Positions 16,903-26,324 are shown, counted from the first letter of the stretch. The stretch: 64,000 nt of DNA from CAZQXD01 sp964597315 (GCA_964597315.1 CAZQXD010000002.1:65749-129748); one strand, 5' to 3'. Translations and numbers: made by a program. Notes: generated from the letters alone by a model not told the origin.

Positions 16903-17940
16903 TCAGCCGAACACCGGGTTGTGCTGCTCCATGACCCGCACAAACGTGGTGCGCTTGGTCAGCTCCTTGAGCTGGCCGGCGCCCACGTAGGTACAGGCCG
17001 AACGCAGCCCCCCAAGAATATCCTTGACCGTCTCCTCCACCGGCCCCCGGTAGGGAATATGCACGCTCTTGCCCTCCGAGGCCCGATAGTCCGCCACCCC
17101 GCCGCTGTGCTTGTCCATGGCGGTGGCTGAACTCATGCCGTAGAACAGCATGCTCTTGCGGCCCTCCTGGTCGATGATTTCCCCTTCGCACTCGTCGTGA
17201 CCGGCCAACATGCCCCCCAGCATCACGAAATCGGCCCCGGCGCCAAAGGCTTTGGCCACATCTCCAGGGCAGGTGCAACCACCGTCGGAGATAATCTGGC
17301 CCCCCAGCCCGTGGGCGGCGTCGGCGCATTCGATAATGGCCGAGAGCTGAGGATAGCCCACCCCGGTTTTGACTCGGGTAGTACACACCGAGCCTGGCCC
17401 GATACCCACCTTGATAATATCGGCCCCGGCCAGCAGCAGTTCTTCCACCATCTCCCCGGTAACCACGTTGCCGGCCAGGATCACCTTGTCCGGGTGCCGC
17501 TCCCGGACCTGTTTGACGAAAGCCACGAAATGCTCCGAGTAGCCGTTGGCCACGTCGATGCAGATAAATCTCAGCCCCGGATGGCGGGACAGTAGCCCGT
17601 CCAGGCGCTGGGAGTCGGACTCGGTAATGCCGGTGCTGACCGCCACCTGTTCCAGGACCTGCTCCGGCAGTCCAGTCATGAAAGCATCCCACTGCTGGGG
17701 GGTGTAATGCTTATGCACGGCGGTGAACAGGCCCCACTGGGCCAGGGTTCGGGCCATGGTGAAGGTGCCCACAGTGTCCATATTGGCGGCCGCGATCGGC
17801 ACCCCGGACCAGGCGCGGCCGGTATGCCTGAAAATGTAATTACGCTCCAGGGTGACCTGGGAGCGGCTTTTCAGGGTGGAGCGTTTGGGGCGGATCATCA
17901 CATCCTTAAACCCCAGCTTGATATCGGCTTCGATGCGCAT
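16903..17940 (-). CDS. guaC: GMP reductase
   Basis: Converts GMP to IMP with NADPH in purine salvage. The 345-residue protein aligns with E. coli GuaC (347) throughout, so the start at 17940 is firm; GGAGAC precedes it. The catalytic cysteine is C186 in the loop GPGSVCTTR, and the glycine-rich phosphate site VMLGGMLAGHDE follows. Unlike IMP dehydrogenase it has no CBS domains. It is a single-gene unit. A possible -10 box TATAGT lies at 17977-17982 on its strand, with no good -35. Confidence 0.98.
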   Translation of the reverse strand: MRIEADIKLGFKDVMIRPKRSTLKSRSQVTLERNYIFRHTGRAWSGVPIAAANMDTVGTFTMARTLAQWGLFTAVHKHYTPQQWDAFMTGLPEQVLEQVAVSTGITESDSQRLDGLLSRHPGLRFICIDVANGYSEHFVAFVKQVRERHPDKVILAGNVVTGEMVEELLLAGADIIKVGIGPGSVCTTRVKTGVGYPQLSAIIECADAAHGLGGQIISDGGCTCPGDVAKAFGAGADFVMLGGMLAGHDECEGEIIDQEGRKSMLFYGMSSATAMDKHSGGVADYRASEGKSVHIPYRGPVEETVKDILGGLRSACTYVGAGQLKELTKRTTFVRVMEQHNPVFG

Positions 17941-18311
17941 GGCGGTGGTCTCCGTACAGAGAGGCTACAGCCAGTAACTATAGGTGGTGAATTACCGGGT
18001 GACGGAATGAATCTTGCAATTGCTATTTATGAAGCCATCGCGGCCCTGGCGGACACCGCGTTTCCAAGGTGGTCACCGGCGTTTCAGCGGTCCGAGGCTC
18101 GCTTCCGGGATTTTTTAAAAAATAATCCCATCAATAGGTTGCTTGGAATACTCGGGCTTTTTCATGGCCTGCGGTAAGCGAAGACAACCGTTGCCTATGG
18201 GTCACGGTCGCTTTGATTCCCGGCAGCCCGGCGCACCAGAGCGATGCAGCCTTGCACCCCAATAAGGCAGACTCCGGGCGCTGACTGCAATGCCGTGGGG
18301 GAGAAGCTGAG
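17941..18311. other. Intergenic region between guaC and a small unknown gene
   Basis: About 370 bases. It holds the guaC leader with a possible -10 box (17977-17982, minus strand) and one doubtful 56-codon frame (18007-18177). The last 130 bases before 18312 show nothing recognisable except the ribosome site of the next gene. Confidence 0.6.
18007..18177 (+). CDS. Possible small protein of 56 residues, uncertain
   Basis: An ATG frame in the guaC upstream region encodes a 56-residue peptide. It begins MNLAIAIYEAIAALADTAF and ends with a hydrophobic stretch (NRLLGILGLFHGLR). It could form two amphipathic helices. The ribosome site is weak (ACGGA close to the ATG), the base composition is more A/T-rich than neighbouring genes, and I recognise no family. 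It may be chance coding. Confidence 0.2.
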   Translation: MNLAIAIYEAIAALADTAFPRWSPAFQRSEARFRDFLKNNPINRLLGILGLFHGLR

Positions 18312-18584
18312 ATGATATCCAGTCAAGAGTGTTTCGAGTTCTGCGAACTGACCGAAGACGAAATCCACGCCATCGCCGAGCACGAAGGGGTGCCGGAGAT
18401 CGTTGCTGCCGAATTGGGTGAGTGTCTGCTGCAAAGCGACGTGGGAACCTGGCTGATTCGCCGCTATCTGCTGGAGGATATCGAGCAGGCCCAAGCCCAG
18501 GGCCACCCGGATCGGGCCGCCAAGCTCAACCGTGTCCTGGAACGCTTCGACACGGCCCATCCCACCTATAATCTGCGCCGCTGA
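18312..18584 (+). CDS. Small acidic protein of unknown function, 90 residues
   Basis: The ATG at 18312 follows GGGGGAGAAG. The protein is acidic and helical, starting MISSQECFEFCELTEDE, with the central stretch HEGVPEIVAAELGECLL at about 24-40 and no membrane segment. Two cysteines sit close together at residues 7 and 11, and a third at about 38; their role is not evident. I recall similar unnamed proteins in gammaproteobacteria but cannot name a family. It is followed, on the other strand, by another small gene. Confidence 0.7.
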   Translation: MISSQECFEFCELTEDEIHAIAEHEGVPEIVAAELGECLLQSDVGTWLIRRYLLEDIEQAQAQGHPDRAAKLNRVLERFDTAHPTYNLRR

Positions 18585-18647
18585 CCGGCGACCCCGTCGC
18601 CGCCCAGGCGTCCGGGGTTGGAGCCAGGCGGGCCGGTCCCGGAATGA

Positions 18648-18869
18648 TTATGAACCGTCGGGATCGGCCCGGGTAGCCGGGTCGGCAAGGTCGTACTCCA
18701 CCAGTTGCACCGCCATGTTCAGACGGCGCACTGCGTCCCGTTCGGCCTGGCCATCCAGGCCCGCCGCTTCCAGGCGCTCGGCGCCGCTTCTAAGCACGTT
18801 GATGGCGTTACGGGCCGAGGCCAGCAGGTCGGCCAGGTCTTTGTCCAGATCGTTCAATGCATTGCTCAA
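18648..18869 (-). CDS. Small helical protein of unknown function, 73 residues
   Basis: Starts at TTG (18869), eight bases after AGGAG. The protein is almost entirely helical by composition (MSNALNDLDKDLADLLASA at the start, then leucine- and alanine-rich heptads) and acidic at the C-terminus, so it may form a coiled coil. No family is recognised. It is divergent from srkA, with 50 bases between starts. Confidence 0.6.
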   Translation of the reverse strand: MSNALNDLDKDLADLLASARNAINVLRSGAERLEAAGLDGQAERDAVRRLNMAVQLVEYDLADPATRADPDGS

Positions 18870-18919
18870 CTGGGGTTCTCCTTCAAGGTTACTGTCCCGG
18901 GCAGGACAACGGTATTACC

Positions 18920-19936
18920 ATGGCAGCCAGCTCATCCGCGAGGATTTTCGCCTTGGACAATACCGCATACCGGCTGCTGGACCCCGACCGAGTTCTGGAT
19001 GCCGTAGAAAGCCTGGGGTTTCGCAGCGACTGCCGGATCCTGGCCCTGAACAGCTACGAGAACCGGGTCTACCAGATCGGCATCGAGGATGGCCCGACGC
19101 TGGTGGCCAAGTTCTATCGGCCGGGGCGCTGGTCGGAAGCCGCCATTCTGGAAGAGCATGGCTTCGCCCTGGAATTGACCGAACAGGAACTGCCGGTGGT
19201 GGCGCCCCTACAGATACAGGATAAGACCCTACATGAACACCAGGGGTTTCGTTTCGCCCTGTATCCCCGTCGTGGCGGACGCTGGCCGGACCTGGACGAC
19301 CCGGACAAACTGGAGCGCCTAGGCCGCTTGCTGGGCCGGATTCACGCCGTGGGAGCGACGGGGCGGTTTGCCCACCGCCCGGTCCTGGACCCGGCGGACA
19401 TGGGCGAGCGGCCACGGACTTGGCTGCTGGAGCAAGGGTTTATCCCGGATTATCTGCAAACGGCCTACGCCAGCCTCACCGCCGATCTGCTGGAGCGGGT
19501 GCGGGCGGCCTTCCTCCGGGCTGGCTCGGTCCAGGCCATCCGCCTGCACGGGGACTGCCATCCCGGCAATATTCTCTGGACTGACGCCGGTCCCCACTTC
19601 GTGGACCTGGACGATTGCCGCACCGGCCCAGCGCTGCAGGACCTATGGATGCTGCTGTCCGGGGACCGGAGCGAGCGCACCGGGCAATTGGCGGCGCTGC
19701 TGGAAGGCTATCAGGCATTCCGGGACTTTGACCCCCGGGAACTGCATCTGCTGGAGACCCTGCGCACCCTGCGCATGCTGTTTTACTCGGCCTGGCTGGC
19801 CCAACGGTGGGATGACCCAGCCTTCCCCCGGGCTTTTCCCTGGTTTAACACCCCCCGTTACTGGGAGGAACAGGTGCTGGGACTGCGGGAACAGGCGGCG
19901 GCCCTGGACGAGCCGCCCCTGGCGGTATGGGCTTGA
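18920..19936 (+). CDS. srkA: Stress response Ser/Thr kinase SrkA (YihE) family
   Basis: A 338-residue kinase of the aminoglycoside phosphotransferase fold, close in length to E. coli SrkA (328). The catalytic loop is HGDCHPGN at 210-217, and the metal-binding segment DLDD at 229-232 follows. The N-terminal lobe has YENRVYQIG and LVAKFYRPGRW. The ATG at 18920 is chosen because residues 1-20 then lead directly into the family start; a frame 21 codons longer runs over the divergent gene. In E. coli it protects against programmed death under stress. It is not beside dsbA here. Confidence 0.95.
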   Translation: MAASSSARIFALDNTAYRLLDPDRVLDAVESLGFRSDCRILALNSYENRVYQIGIEDGPTLVAKFYRPGRWSEAAILEEHGFALELTEQELPVVAPLQIQDKTLHEHQGFRFALYPRRGGRWPDLDDPDKLERLGRLLGRIHAVGATGRFAHRPVLDPADMGERPRTWLLEQGFIPDYLQTAYASLTADLLERVRAAFLRAGSVQAIRLHGDCHPGNILWTDAGPHFVDLDDCRTGPALQDLWMLLSGDRSERTGQLAALLEGYQAFRDFDPRELHLLETLRTLRMLFYSAWLAQRWDDPAFPRAFPWFNTPRYWEEQVLGLREQAAALDEPPLAVWA

Positions 19937-20005
19937 AAGCCGCCTTGACCCGGCGGGCGGGGGATGGAATCATGCGCCCTTTCCGTGCCCTGCCCCACCC
20001 CATCC

Positions 20006-20629
20006 ATGAGCCAGTATTTCCAGATTCACCCCATCAACCCCCAGCCGCGGCTGATTCGCCGGGCGGTGGAGATCCTCCATGAGGGCGGGGTGCTCGTGTA
20101 TCCCACGGACTCCTGTTATGCCCTGGGCTGCCGGATCGGCCACAAAGGGGCCATGGAGCGTATCGAACGCATCCGCCGGGCCGATAAGGAACATCATTTC
20201 ACCCTGGTGTGCCGGGATTTATCCGAGATCGCGGTCTATGCTCGGGTAGATAATCCCCAGTACCGGCTGCTCAAGGCCGCCACTCCGGGACCGTTCACCT
20301 TTATTCTGCGGGCCACCCACGAGGTTCCGCGCCGCTTGCAGAATCCCAAGCGCAAAACCATCGGCATCCGGGTGCCGGACCACCTTATCGTCCAGGCCCT
20401 ATTGGAAGAATTAGGCGAGCCGATGATGAGTACCACCCTGGTTTTGCCTGGGGACGAATTACCCTTGAGTGATCCTGAGGATATCCGCGAGCGTCTGGAA
20501 AAACAGGTGGACCTGATCATCGACGGCGGCGCTTGCGGCCATGAGACCAGCACCGTTCTGGATCTGGTGGATGAACCGGCTCGGCTTTTGCGCCAGGGCA
20601 AGGGCGACGCCACGCCGTTTCTACTTTAG
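20006..20629 (+). CDS. yciO: YciO, Sua5/YrdC-type RNA-binding protein
   Basis: A 207-residue protein of the YrdC/Sua5 superfamily, closest to E. coli YciO (206). It begins MSQYFQIHPINPQ, as YciO does, which fixes the start at 20006. Conserved parts include VYPTDSCYALGC at about 30-41, TPGPFTFILRA near 90, and KRKTIGIRVP near 113. True TsaC/Sua5 makes threonylcarbamoyl-AMP for tRNA t6A; the activity of YciO is less certain. Followed by an M50 protease gene. Confidence 0.94.
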   Translation: MSQYFQIHPINPQPRLIRRAVEILHEGGVLVYPTDSCYALGCRIGHKGAMERIERIRRADKEHHFTLVCRDLSEIAVYARVDNPQYRLLKAATPGPFTFILRATHEVPRRLQNPKRKTIGIRVPDHLIVQALLEELGEPMMSTTLVLPGDELPLSDPEDIRERLEKQVDLIIDGGACGHETSTVLDLVDEPARLLRQGKGDATPFLL

Positions 20630-20666
20630 CTATCGGTTTCGATAGCAAGGGAACTATAATCCACCG

Positions 20667-21320
20667 ATGCAGCATCTCAACTGGGTTCAACAGCTTATCG
20701 TTCTGATTCCCCCGCTACTGCTGGCCATCACCCTGCACGAGGTGGCCCACGGCTGGGCAGCCCTGCGGTTTGGAGACACCACCGCCCAATCCCAAGGTCG
20801 GCTCAGCCTCAATCCCCTGCGCCATATCGACCCGGTGGGCACGGTGCTGGTGCCAGCCCTGGTCTATATCTTCAGCGGCTTTGTGTTCGGCTGGGCCAAG
20901 CCGGTGCCGGTGGATTTCAACCGACTGCGAAACCCCAAGCGGGATATGGCCTGGGTAGCCCTGGCTGGGCCGGGGTCCAATCTGGTCATGGCGCTGGGCT
21001 GGGGTTTGGTGATGGCCCTGGGCCGGGTGCTATACCCGGCCTGGCCGGGTCTTGGTGAGCCCATGCAACTGATGGGCCAGGCGGGAATTTTCGTCAACGT
21101 CATCATCGGCGTGTTGAATATGTTGCCTCTGCCGCCCCTGGACGGCTCCCGGGTGGTGGTGGGGCTGCTGCCGGACGGGGCGGGTCGGCTGCTGGCCCGG
21201 ATCGAACCCTTTGGGCTGGTGATCCTGCTGGTATTGTTGGTGACCGGCGCGCTCCAGGCTATCCTGTGGCCGCCGGTGGATTTTCTGTTGAAACTGTTGT
21301 TTTCCCTATTCGCAACCTGA
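20667..21320 (+). CDS. Site-2 protease family (M50) membrane metalloprotease
   Basis: A 217-residue membrane protein with five to six hydrophobic segments. The zinc motif HEVAH is at 24-28 in the first helix, and the third ligand is expected at D159 in NMLPLPPLDG. It lacks a PDZ domain, so it is the short YwhC-like type and not RseP. The substrate is unknown. The order M50-trpS-scpA-scpB-rluB is common in gammaproteobacteria; stop and next start are nearly adjacent, indicating an operon. Confidence 0.94.
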   Translation: MQHLNWVQQLIVLIPPLLLAITLHEVAHGWAALRFGDTTAQSQGRLSLNPLRHIDPVGTVLVPALVYIFSGFVFGWAKPVPVDFNRLRNPKRDMAWVALAGPGSNLVMALGWGLVMALGRVLYPAWPGLGEPMQLMGQAGIFVNVIIGVLNMLPLPPLDGSRVVVGLLPDGAGRLLARIEPFGLVILLVLLVTGALQAILWPPVDFLLKLLFSLFAT

Positions 21321-21330
21321 GGTGATCGGT

Positions 21331-22542
21331 TTGAGCGCCGTCCAACAACAACGGGTATTGTCCGGGATGCGGCCCACGGGTCGGCTGCACCTGGGCCATT
21401 ATCATGGGGTTCTCAAGAACTGGGTCAAGTTGCAGCACCAATACGAGTGCTTCTTCTTCGCGGCCGACTGGCACGCCCTGACCACCCACTACGAGGACCG
21501 GCAGATCATTGGCGAGACCGTCTGGGACATGGTGGTGGACTGGCTGGCGGCGGGACTCAGCCCCGGCGCGGCGCGGATCTTCATCCAGTCCCGGGTGCCC
21601 CAACACGCCGAACTGCATTTGCTGCTGTCCATGATTACCCCATTGGGTTGGCTGGAGCGGGTGCCCACCTACAAGGACCAGCAGGAGAAGCTCAAGGACC
21701 GAGACCTGGCCACCTACGGTTTTCTGGGTTATCCCCTGTTGCAAAGCGCCGATATCCTTATCTACAAAGCCGGGTTGGTGCCGGTGGGGGAGGATCAGGT
21801 GGCCCATGTGGAAGTCACCCGGGAGATCGCCCGGCGCTTCAACCATATCTATGGCCGGGAACCCGGTTTCGAGGACAAGGCTGAGGCTGCCATTCGCAAG
21901 CTCGGCAAGAAAAACGCCAAACTCTACAGCGAGCAGCGCCGCCGCTACCAGGAACAGGGCGAGCACGAGGCTCTGGACGTGGGCCGGGCGCTGCTGGCGG
22001 AGACCAGCAACCTCACCCAGGGAGACCGGGAGCGGCTATATGGCTATCTGGATGGCTCCGGCCGGGTGATACTGCCCGAGCCACAGGCCCTGCTCACCCC
22101 CGCCTCCAAGATGCCGGGCCTGGACGGCCAGAAGATGTCCAAGTCTTATCACAATGTCATCGCCTTGCGCGACGAGCCCGCTGAGGTGGAGCGCAAGCTC
22201 AAGACCATGCCCACCGATCCGGCCAGGGTGCGGCGCACCGACCCAGGCGAGCCGGAAAAATGTCCGGTTTGGCAGCTCCATCAAGTGTATTCCAGCGAAA
22301 CTACCAAAGACTGGGTGCAACAGGGTTGCCGCAGCGCCGGCATCGGCTGTCTGGAATGCAAACAACCGGTGATCGAGGCGGTGCTGGAGGAACTGGCCCC
22401 CATCCAGGCACGGGCCAAGGCGCTGGAAGCCAACCCGGACGAGGTGCGGCAAATTGTCGAGGCGGGCTGCGCCGCAGCCCGGGAAACGGCTGACGAAACC
22501 CTAGACGAGGTGCGCCAGGCCATGGGGTTGGGTTATCGTTAA
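21331..22542 (+). CDS. trpS: Tryptophanyl-tRNA synthetase
   Basis: Charges tRNA-Trp. A class I synthetase with the HIGH-like motif HLGH at 20-23 and KMSKS at 268-272, about 403 residues. I prefer the TTG at 21331 because GAGGTGAT lies six bases ahead. The GTG at 21322 is itself part of that ribosome site and would add three residues. The insert between the motifs and the C-terminal CLECKQ stretch place it in the longer type found in many proteobacteria, unlike the 334-residue E. coli form. Confidence 0.96.
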   Translation: MSAVQQQRVLSGMRPTGRLHLGHYHGVLKNWVKLQHQYECFFFAADWHALTTHYEDRQIIGETVWDMVVDWLAAGLSPGAARIFIQSRVPQHAELHLLLSMITPLGWLERVPTYKDQQEKLKDRDLATYGFLGYPLLQSADILIYKAGLVPVGEDQVAHVEVTREIARRFNHIYGREPGFEDKAEAAIRKLGKKNAKLYSEQRRRYQEQGEHEALDVGRALLAETSNLTQGDRERLYGYLDGSGRVILPEPQALLTPASKMPGLDGQKMSKSYHNVIALRDEPAEVERKLKTMPTDPARVRRTDPGEPEKCPVWQLHQVYSSETTKDWVQQGCRSAGIGCLECKQPVIEAVLEELAPIQARAKALEANPDEVRQIVEAGCAAARETADETLDEVRQAMGLGYR

Positions 22543-22573
22543 CGACGCCGTCCTCACCGCCCCGACCCGGGCC

Positions 22574-23335
22574 GTGATTCAGGGGCGGCCCCTCACCGAG
22601 CTGCCCCAGGATCTCTATATTCCCCCAGATGCCCTGGAAGTCCTGTTGGAGACTTTCGAGGGGCCGCTGGATCTGCTGCTGTATCTGATCAAGCGTCAGA
22701 ACCTGGATATTCTGGATATCCCCATCGCCGCCATCACCCGCCAGTACATGGACTACATCACCGTGATGCAGGCCCTGCGCCTGGACCTGGCGGCGGAGTA
22801 TCTGCTCATGTCCGCCTGGCTGGCGGAGATCAAGTCCCGGCTGCTGTTGCCCCGTCCCCAGAGCGACGAACAGCCCGAGGACGACCCCCGGGCCGAACTG
22901 GTGCGCCGACTCCAGGAATATGAACGCTTCAAGCAGGCGGCCCAGGACCTGGACGGCCTGCCGCGCCTGGAGCGGGATCTGTTCGTCGCCGGCGCCGAGC
23001 CGCCCCCTCGTCGTCAGGACCGGCCGCCTCCCCAGGTGAGCCTGGCGGAACTGTTGGGCGCTTTGCGGGAGGTGATGCAGCGGGCCGAGTTGTTCGAGCA
23101 TCACCATATCCACCAAGAACCTTTGTCGGTGCGAGAGCGCATGGGGTGGATTCTGGAGTTGTTGGACGTCACCCGCTTCACCCCCTTCACCCGCTTGTTT
23201 AGCCCTGAGGAGGGTCGACGGGGTGTGGTGGTGAGCTTGCTGGCGGTGTTGGAGTTGGTCCGGGAGTCCCTGCTGGAACTGGTCCAGGACCGCCCCTTCG
23301 CGCCATTGTATGTGCGTCTGCGGGTGGAGGACTGA
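22574..23335 (+). CDS. scpA: Segregation and condensation protein A
   Basis: Kleisin subunit that joins SMC and ScpB for chromosome condensation. The 253-residue protein has the N-terminal kleisin helix ETFEGPLDLLLYLIKRQ, then LDILDIPIAAIT, and a C-terminal winged helix ending LYVRLRVED. The start is a GTG at 22574; no ATG fits the frame upstream. The scpB GTG begins right after the scpA stop. Confidence 0.95.
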   Translation: MIQGRPLTELPQDLYIPPDALEVLLETFEGPLDLLLYLIKRQNLDILDIPIAAITRQYMDYITVMQALRLDLAAEYLLMSAWLAEIKSRLLLPRPQSDEQPEDDPRAELVRRLQEYERFKQAAQDLDGLPRLERDLFVAGAEPPPRRQDRPPPQVSLAELLGALREVMQRAELFEHHHIHQEPLSVRERMGWILELLDVTRFTPFTRLFSPEEGRRGVVVSLLAVLELVRESLLELVQDRPFAPLYVRLRVED

Positions 23336-23911
23336 GTGCCTCTCCCAGACCTCAAGTCGATTCTAGAAGCGGCCCTGCTGGCCGCCGGCGAACCCCTATC
23401 CGTGGATCGGCTGCTGGCCTTGTTCGATGCCGCCGAGCGCCCGGAGCGGGAGACCCTACGCACCGCCCTGGGGAACCTGGAGCAAGATTACCATGACCGG
23501 GGGATACGGCTGGTGGAGGTGGCCGGGGGGTATCGTTTTCAGGTGCCTGTGGAGTTTGCCCCTTGGGTGGGGCGGCTGTGGGAGGAGCGTCCGGGCCGCT
23601 ATTCCCGGGCCTTGTTGGAAACCCTGGCCCTGATCGCCTACCGCCAGCCCATCACCCGAGGCGAGATCGAAGAGGTTCGAGGGGTGAGCGTCAGCACCTC
23701 CATTATTCGCACCTTGCTGGATCGAAACTGGATCAAGGTGTTGGGCCACCGGGAGGCGCCTGGCCGACCGGCTCTGTACGGCACGACCCGGGGGTTCCTG
23801 GATCATTTCAACTTAAAAAGCCTGGATCAGTTGCCGCCCCTGGCCGAACTCAAGGACCTGGACGCCTTGGGGATGCGCCTGGATGAAGCCATCGGACCCC
23901 ATAAGGAATGA
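23336..23911 (+). CDS. scpB: Segregation and condensation protein B
   Basis: A 191-residue protein with two winged-helix domains that binds the ScpA kleisin as a dimer. Conserved stretches are ALLAAGEPLSVDRL near the N-terminus, LLETLALIAYRQPITRGEIE at about 98-117, and the loop VLGHREAPGRPALYGTT. The start is GTG, immediately after the scpA stop with no gap. rluB begins one base after its stop. Confidence 0.96.
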   Translation: MPLPDLKSILEAALLAAGEPLSVDRLLALFDAAERPERETLRTALGNLEQDYHDRGIRLVEVAGGYRFQVPVEFAPWVGRLWEERPGRYSRALLETLALIAYRQPITRGEIEEVRGVSVSTSIIRTLLDRNWIKVLGHREAPGRPALYGTTRGFLDHFNLKSLDQLPPLAELKDLDALGMRLDEAIGPHKE

Positions 23912-23912
23912 C

Positions 23913-24734
23913 ATGAGCGAACGCCTACAAAAATTCCTGGCCCGAGCCGGTCTGGGCTCCCGCCGTCAGATCGAGGACTGGATTCGTCAGGGCCGGATTT
24001 CCATCAATGGCACCATCGCCGTTTTGGGCGATCAGGTGGAGGGCAACGAACTGATCCAGGTGGACGGCAAGCCTCTGCGGCTACGGCCAGAAACGAAGTG
24101 CCGGGTATTGGCCTACTACAAGCCAGAAGGGGAGTTGACCACCCGCTCCGACCCCGAGGGCAGGGCCACGGTATTCGACCGCCTGCCAACCTTGCGGCAG
24201 GGCCGCTGGATCAACGTGGGCCGCCTGGACCTCAACACCCAGGGCCTGCTGTTGCTCACCACCGATGGCGACCTGGCCAATCGGCTGATGCACCCGTCCA
24301 CCGGTATCGAGCGGGAATACGCCGTGCGGGTGCTGGGGGAGGTGGACAAGGCGCTGCTAAAGCGTCTGACCGAGGGCGTGCTGCTGGACGACGGCATGGC
24401 CCGCTTCGATTCCGTGATGGATGCCGGCGGCAGCGGCGCCAATCATTGGTATCACGTGGTGTTGCGGGAGGGTCGCAACCGGGAGGTGCGGCGGCTATGG
24501 GAGTCCCAGGGGGTGACGGTGAGCCGGCTGGTCCGGGTGCGCTATGGGCCGATTATGCTGCGCCGGGGGCTGCGGCCCGGGCGCTTCGAGGACTTGGAAC
24601 CGGCTCAACTGGAAGCCCTGCGAGAAGCGGTGGGGCTGGCTTTGGCAGCGGAGCCGGAACCGGTCCGGGCGCCGCGCCGCTTCAGGGATCGGGACGGGCG
24701 GGGCAGGCGGCGGGGGCACAAGCCGCAGTCTTGA
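23913..24734 (+). CDS. rluB: 23S rRNA pseudouridine synthase RluB
   Basis: Makes pseudouridine 2605 (E. coli numbering) in 23S rRNA. An S4 domain spans about residues 3-60, followed by the RsuA-type catalytic domain. The motif GRLDLNTQGLLLLT carries the catalytic aspartate D106. The ATG at 23913 gives MSERLQKFLARAG, as in the family; the frame extends ten codons further but overlaps scpB. The tail is rich in Arg and Gly. It is the last gene of the scpA-scpB-rluB unit, convergent with mgtE. Confidence 0.96.
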   Translation: MSERLQKFLARAGLGSRRQIEDWIRQGRISINGTIAVLGDQVEGNELIQVDGKPLRLRPETKCRVLAYYKPEGELTTRSDPEGRATVFDRLPTLRQGRWINVGRLDLNTQGLLLLTTDGDLANRLMHPSTGIEREYAVRVLGEVDKALLKRLTEGVLLDDGMARFDSVMDAGGSGANHWYHVVLREGRNREVRRLWESQGVTVSRLVRVRYGPIMLRRGLRPGRFEDLEPAQLEALREAVGLALAAEPEPVRAPRRFRDRDGRGRRRGHKPQS

Positions 24735-24837
24735 GCGCCCGCCGGTTACCCGCCGACCCCGGGTATCGCTATTACACCGGGAGGGGAGGCAATGGGCCGA
24801 CCTCCATCTGCCCCGTCTTGCCAGCCTGAACAGGCAG

Positions 24838-26196
24838 TTATAACAGCCATAAAGTGGCCAGCCCCAGAAACGCAAAAAACCCCACGATATCGGTGACTGT
24901 GGTCAGCACCACACTGCCGGCCAGGGCTGGGTCCACCCCGAAGCGGCGCAGTAGCAGGGGAATCAGCACCCCAGACAGGGCGGCGCAGAGCAGGTTGATC
25001 AGGATGGCCGCAGCGATGATTATCCCAATCTGTACGCTGCCGAACCAAAGCATGGCGATGACCGCCACCACCAGCGCCCAGACCAAACCATTCCAGAAAC
25101 CTACCGCCAGTTCCTTGAACATCAGATAACGGGCGTTGCTGCCCTCCACTTGACCCAGCGCCAGGCCGCGGATCATCAGGGTCAGGGTCTGGCTGCCGGC
25201 GATGCCGCCCATAGAGGCGACAATGGGCATCAACACCGCCAGGGCAACGACTTGTTCCAGGGTGCTTTCAAACAGGCCGATGACCCAGGCGGCCATGAAG
25301 GCGGTAATCAGGTTGATGCCCAGCCATACAGCCCGGCGCTTGGCGCTGGTCACCACCGGGGCGAACATATCCTCCTCTTCGTCTAGGCCGGACATGCTCA
25401 TCAGGGCGTGATCGCCCTGGTCGCGAATCACGTCCACCACGTCGTCGATGGTAATGCGGCCGATCAGCCGGTTGGCCTCGTCCACCACCGGGGCCGACAC
25501 GAAGTCTCGCTGCTCGAACAGCTTGGCCACTTCCTCGGCGGCCATAGTGGCGGGAATGCCATCCATGTCCTGGGACATGACCTCGCCCACGGATTTATCG
25601 GGGCTGTGGATCAACAGGATGCTGAGAGGCAGAATGCCCAGATAGAGATCGTTGCGGTCCACCACGATCAGGTTATCGGTTTGGTCGGGAATCTCCCCCC
25701 GCAGACGCAGATAGCGCAAGACAACATCCAAGGTTACATCTGGGCGCACCGCGATGGTGTCGGTGTTCATCAGCCCGCCGGCGCTGTCCTCAGGGTAGGA
25801 CAGCACGGTCTCCAGGCGCTGGCGGTCCTGAAGATCCATGGAGCGCAGCAGTTCCCGACTGATGGCGTCCGGCAGGTCTTGCATGAAGTCCGCCAGATCG
25901 TCCACGTCCATGCTTTCGGTGGCGGACACCAGTTCGTCCAGGTCCATATGCCGGACCAGTCCGGCGCGGACCTCATCGTTGACGTGGAGCAGCACTTCGC
26001 CGTCGTTTTCGGGGGCCACCAGTTCCCAGGTGAGTTCCCGTTCGGCGGGGGGCAGGGACTCCAGAAGGTGGGCGATTTCCGCCGGATGCAGGGTGTTGAT
26101 CATCCGCCGGGCCTGTTGCATGGTGCCACTTTCCAGGGCCTGCTTAAGTCGCAGCAGATGGGTGGTGCTGGGTTCCTCGCGTTCGACTTCGACCAT
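24838..26196 (-). CDS. mgtE: Magnesium transporter MgtE
   Basis: A 452-residue Mg2+ channel. The N-domain (about 20-125) has superhelical repeats such as DVDDLADFMQDLP. Two CBS domains span about 130-255, and five membrane helices occupy the C-terminal 180 residues. The conserved pore region GIAGSQTLTLMIRGLALG is present. The start at 26196 follows GGAGG; a longer frame is not family-like. It lies 128 bases after ptsI. MgtE genes often end PTS-Ntr blocks. No M-box riboswitch was recognised. Confidence 0.96.
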   Translation of the reverse strand: MVEVEREEPSTTHLLRLKQALESGTMQQARRMINTLHPAEIAHLLESLPPAERELTWELVAPENDGEVLLHVNDEVRAGLVRHMDLDELVSATESMDVDDLADFMQDLPDAISRELLRSMDLQDRQRLETVLSYPEDSAGGLMNTDTIAVRPDVTLDVVLRYLRLRGEIPDQTDNLIVVDRNDLYLGILPLSILLIHSPDKSVGEVMSQDMDGIPATMAAEEVAKLFEQRDFVSAPVVDEANRLIGRITIDDVVDVIRDQGDHALMSMSGLDEEEDMFAPVVTSAKRRAVWLGINLITAFMAAWVIGLFESTLEQVVALAVLMPIVASMGGIAGSQTLTLMIRGLALGQVEGSNARYLMFKELAVGFWNGLVWALVVAVIAMLWFGSVQIGIIIAAAILINLLCAALSGVLIPLLLRRFGVDPALAGSVVLTTVTDIVGFFAFLGLATLWLL

Positions 26197-26324
26197 GGGC
26201 GAACCTCCGTGGGGGTGAGCGTCGATAACGGCGCGCCTCCGGCGGGGTACGGCCTGGAAGCGGACAAATGGCGGCTTGTGCGCTGGAAAGTGTAGCCGGG
26301 AATCGCTGGCCGGGTCCACCGAGC

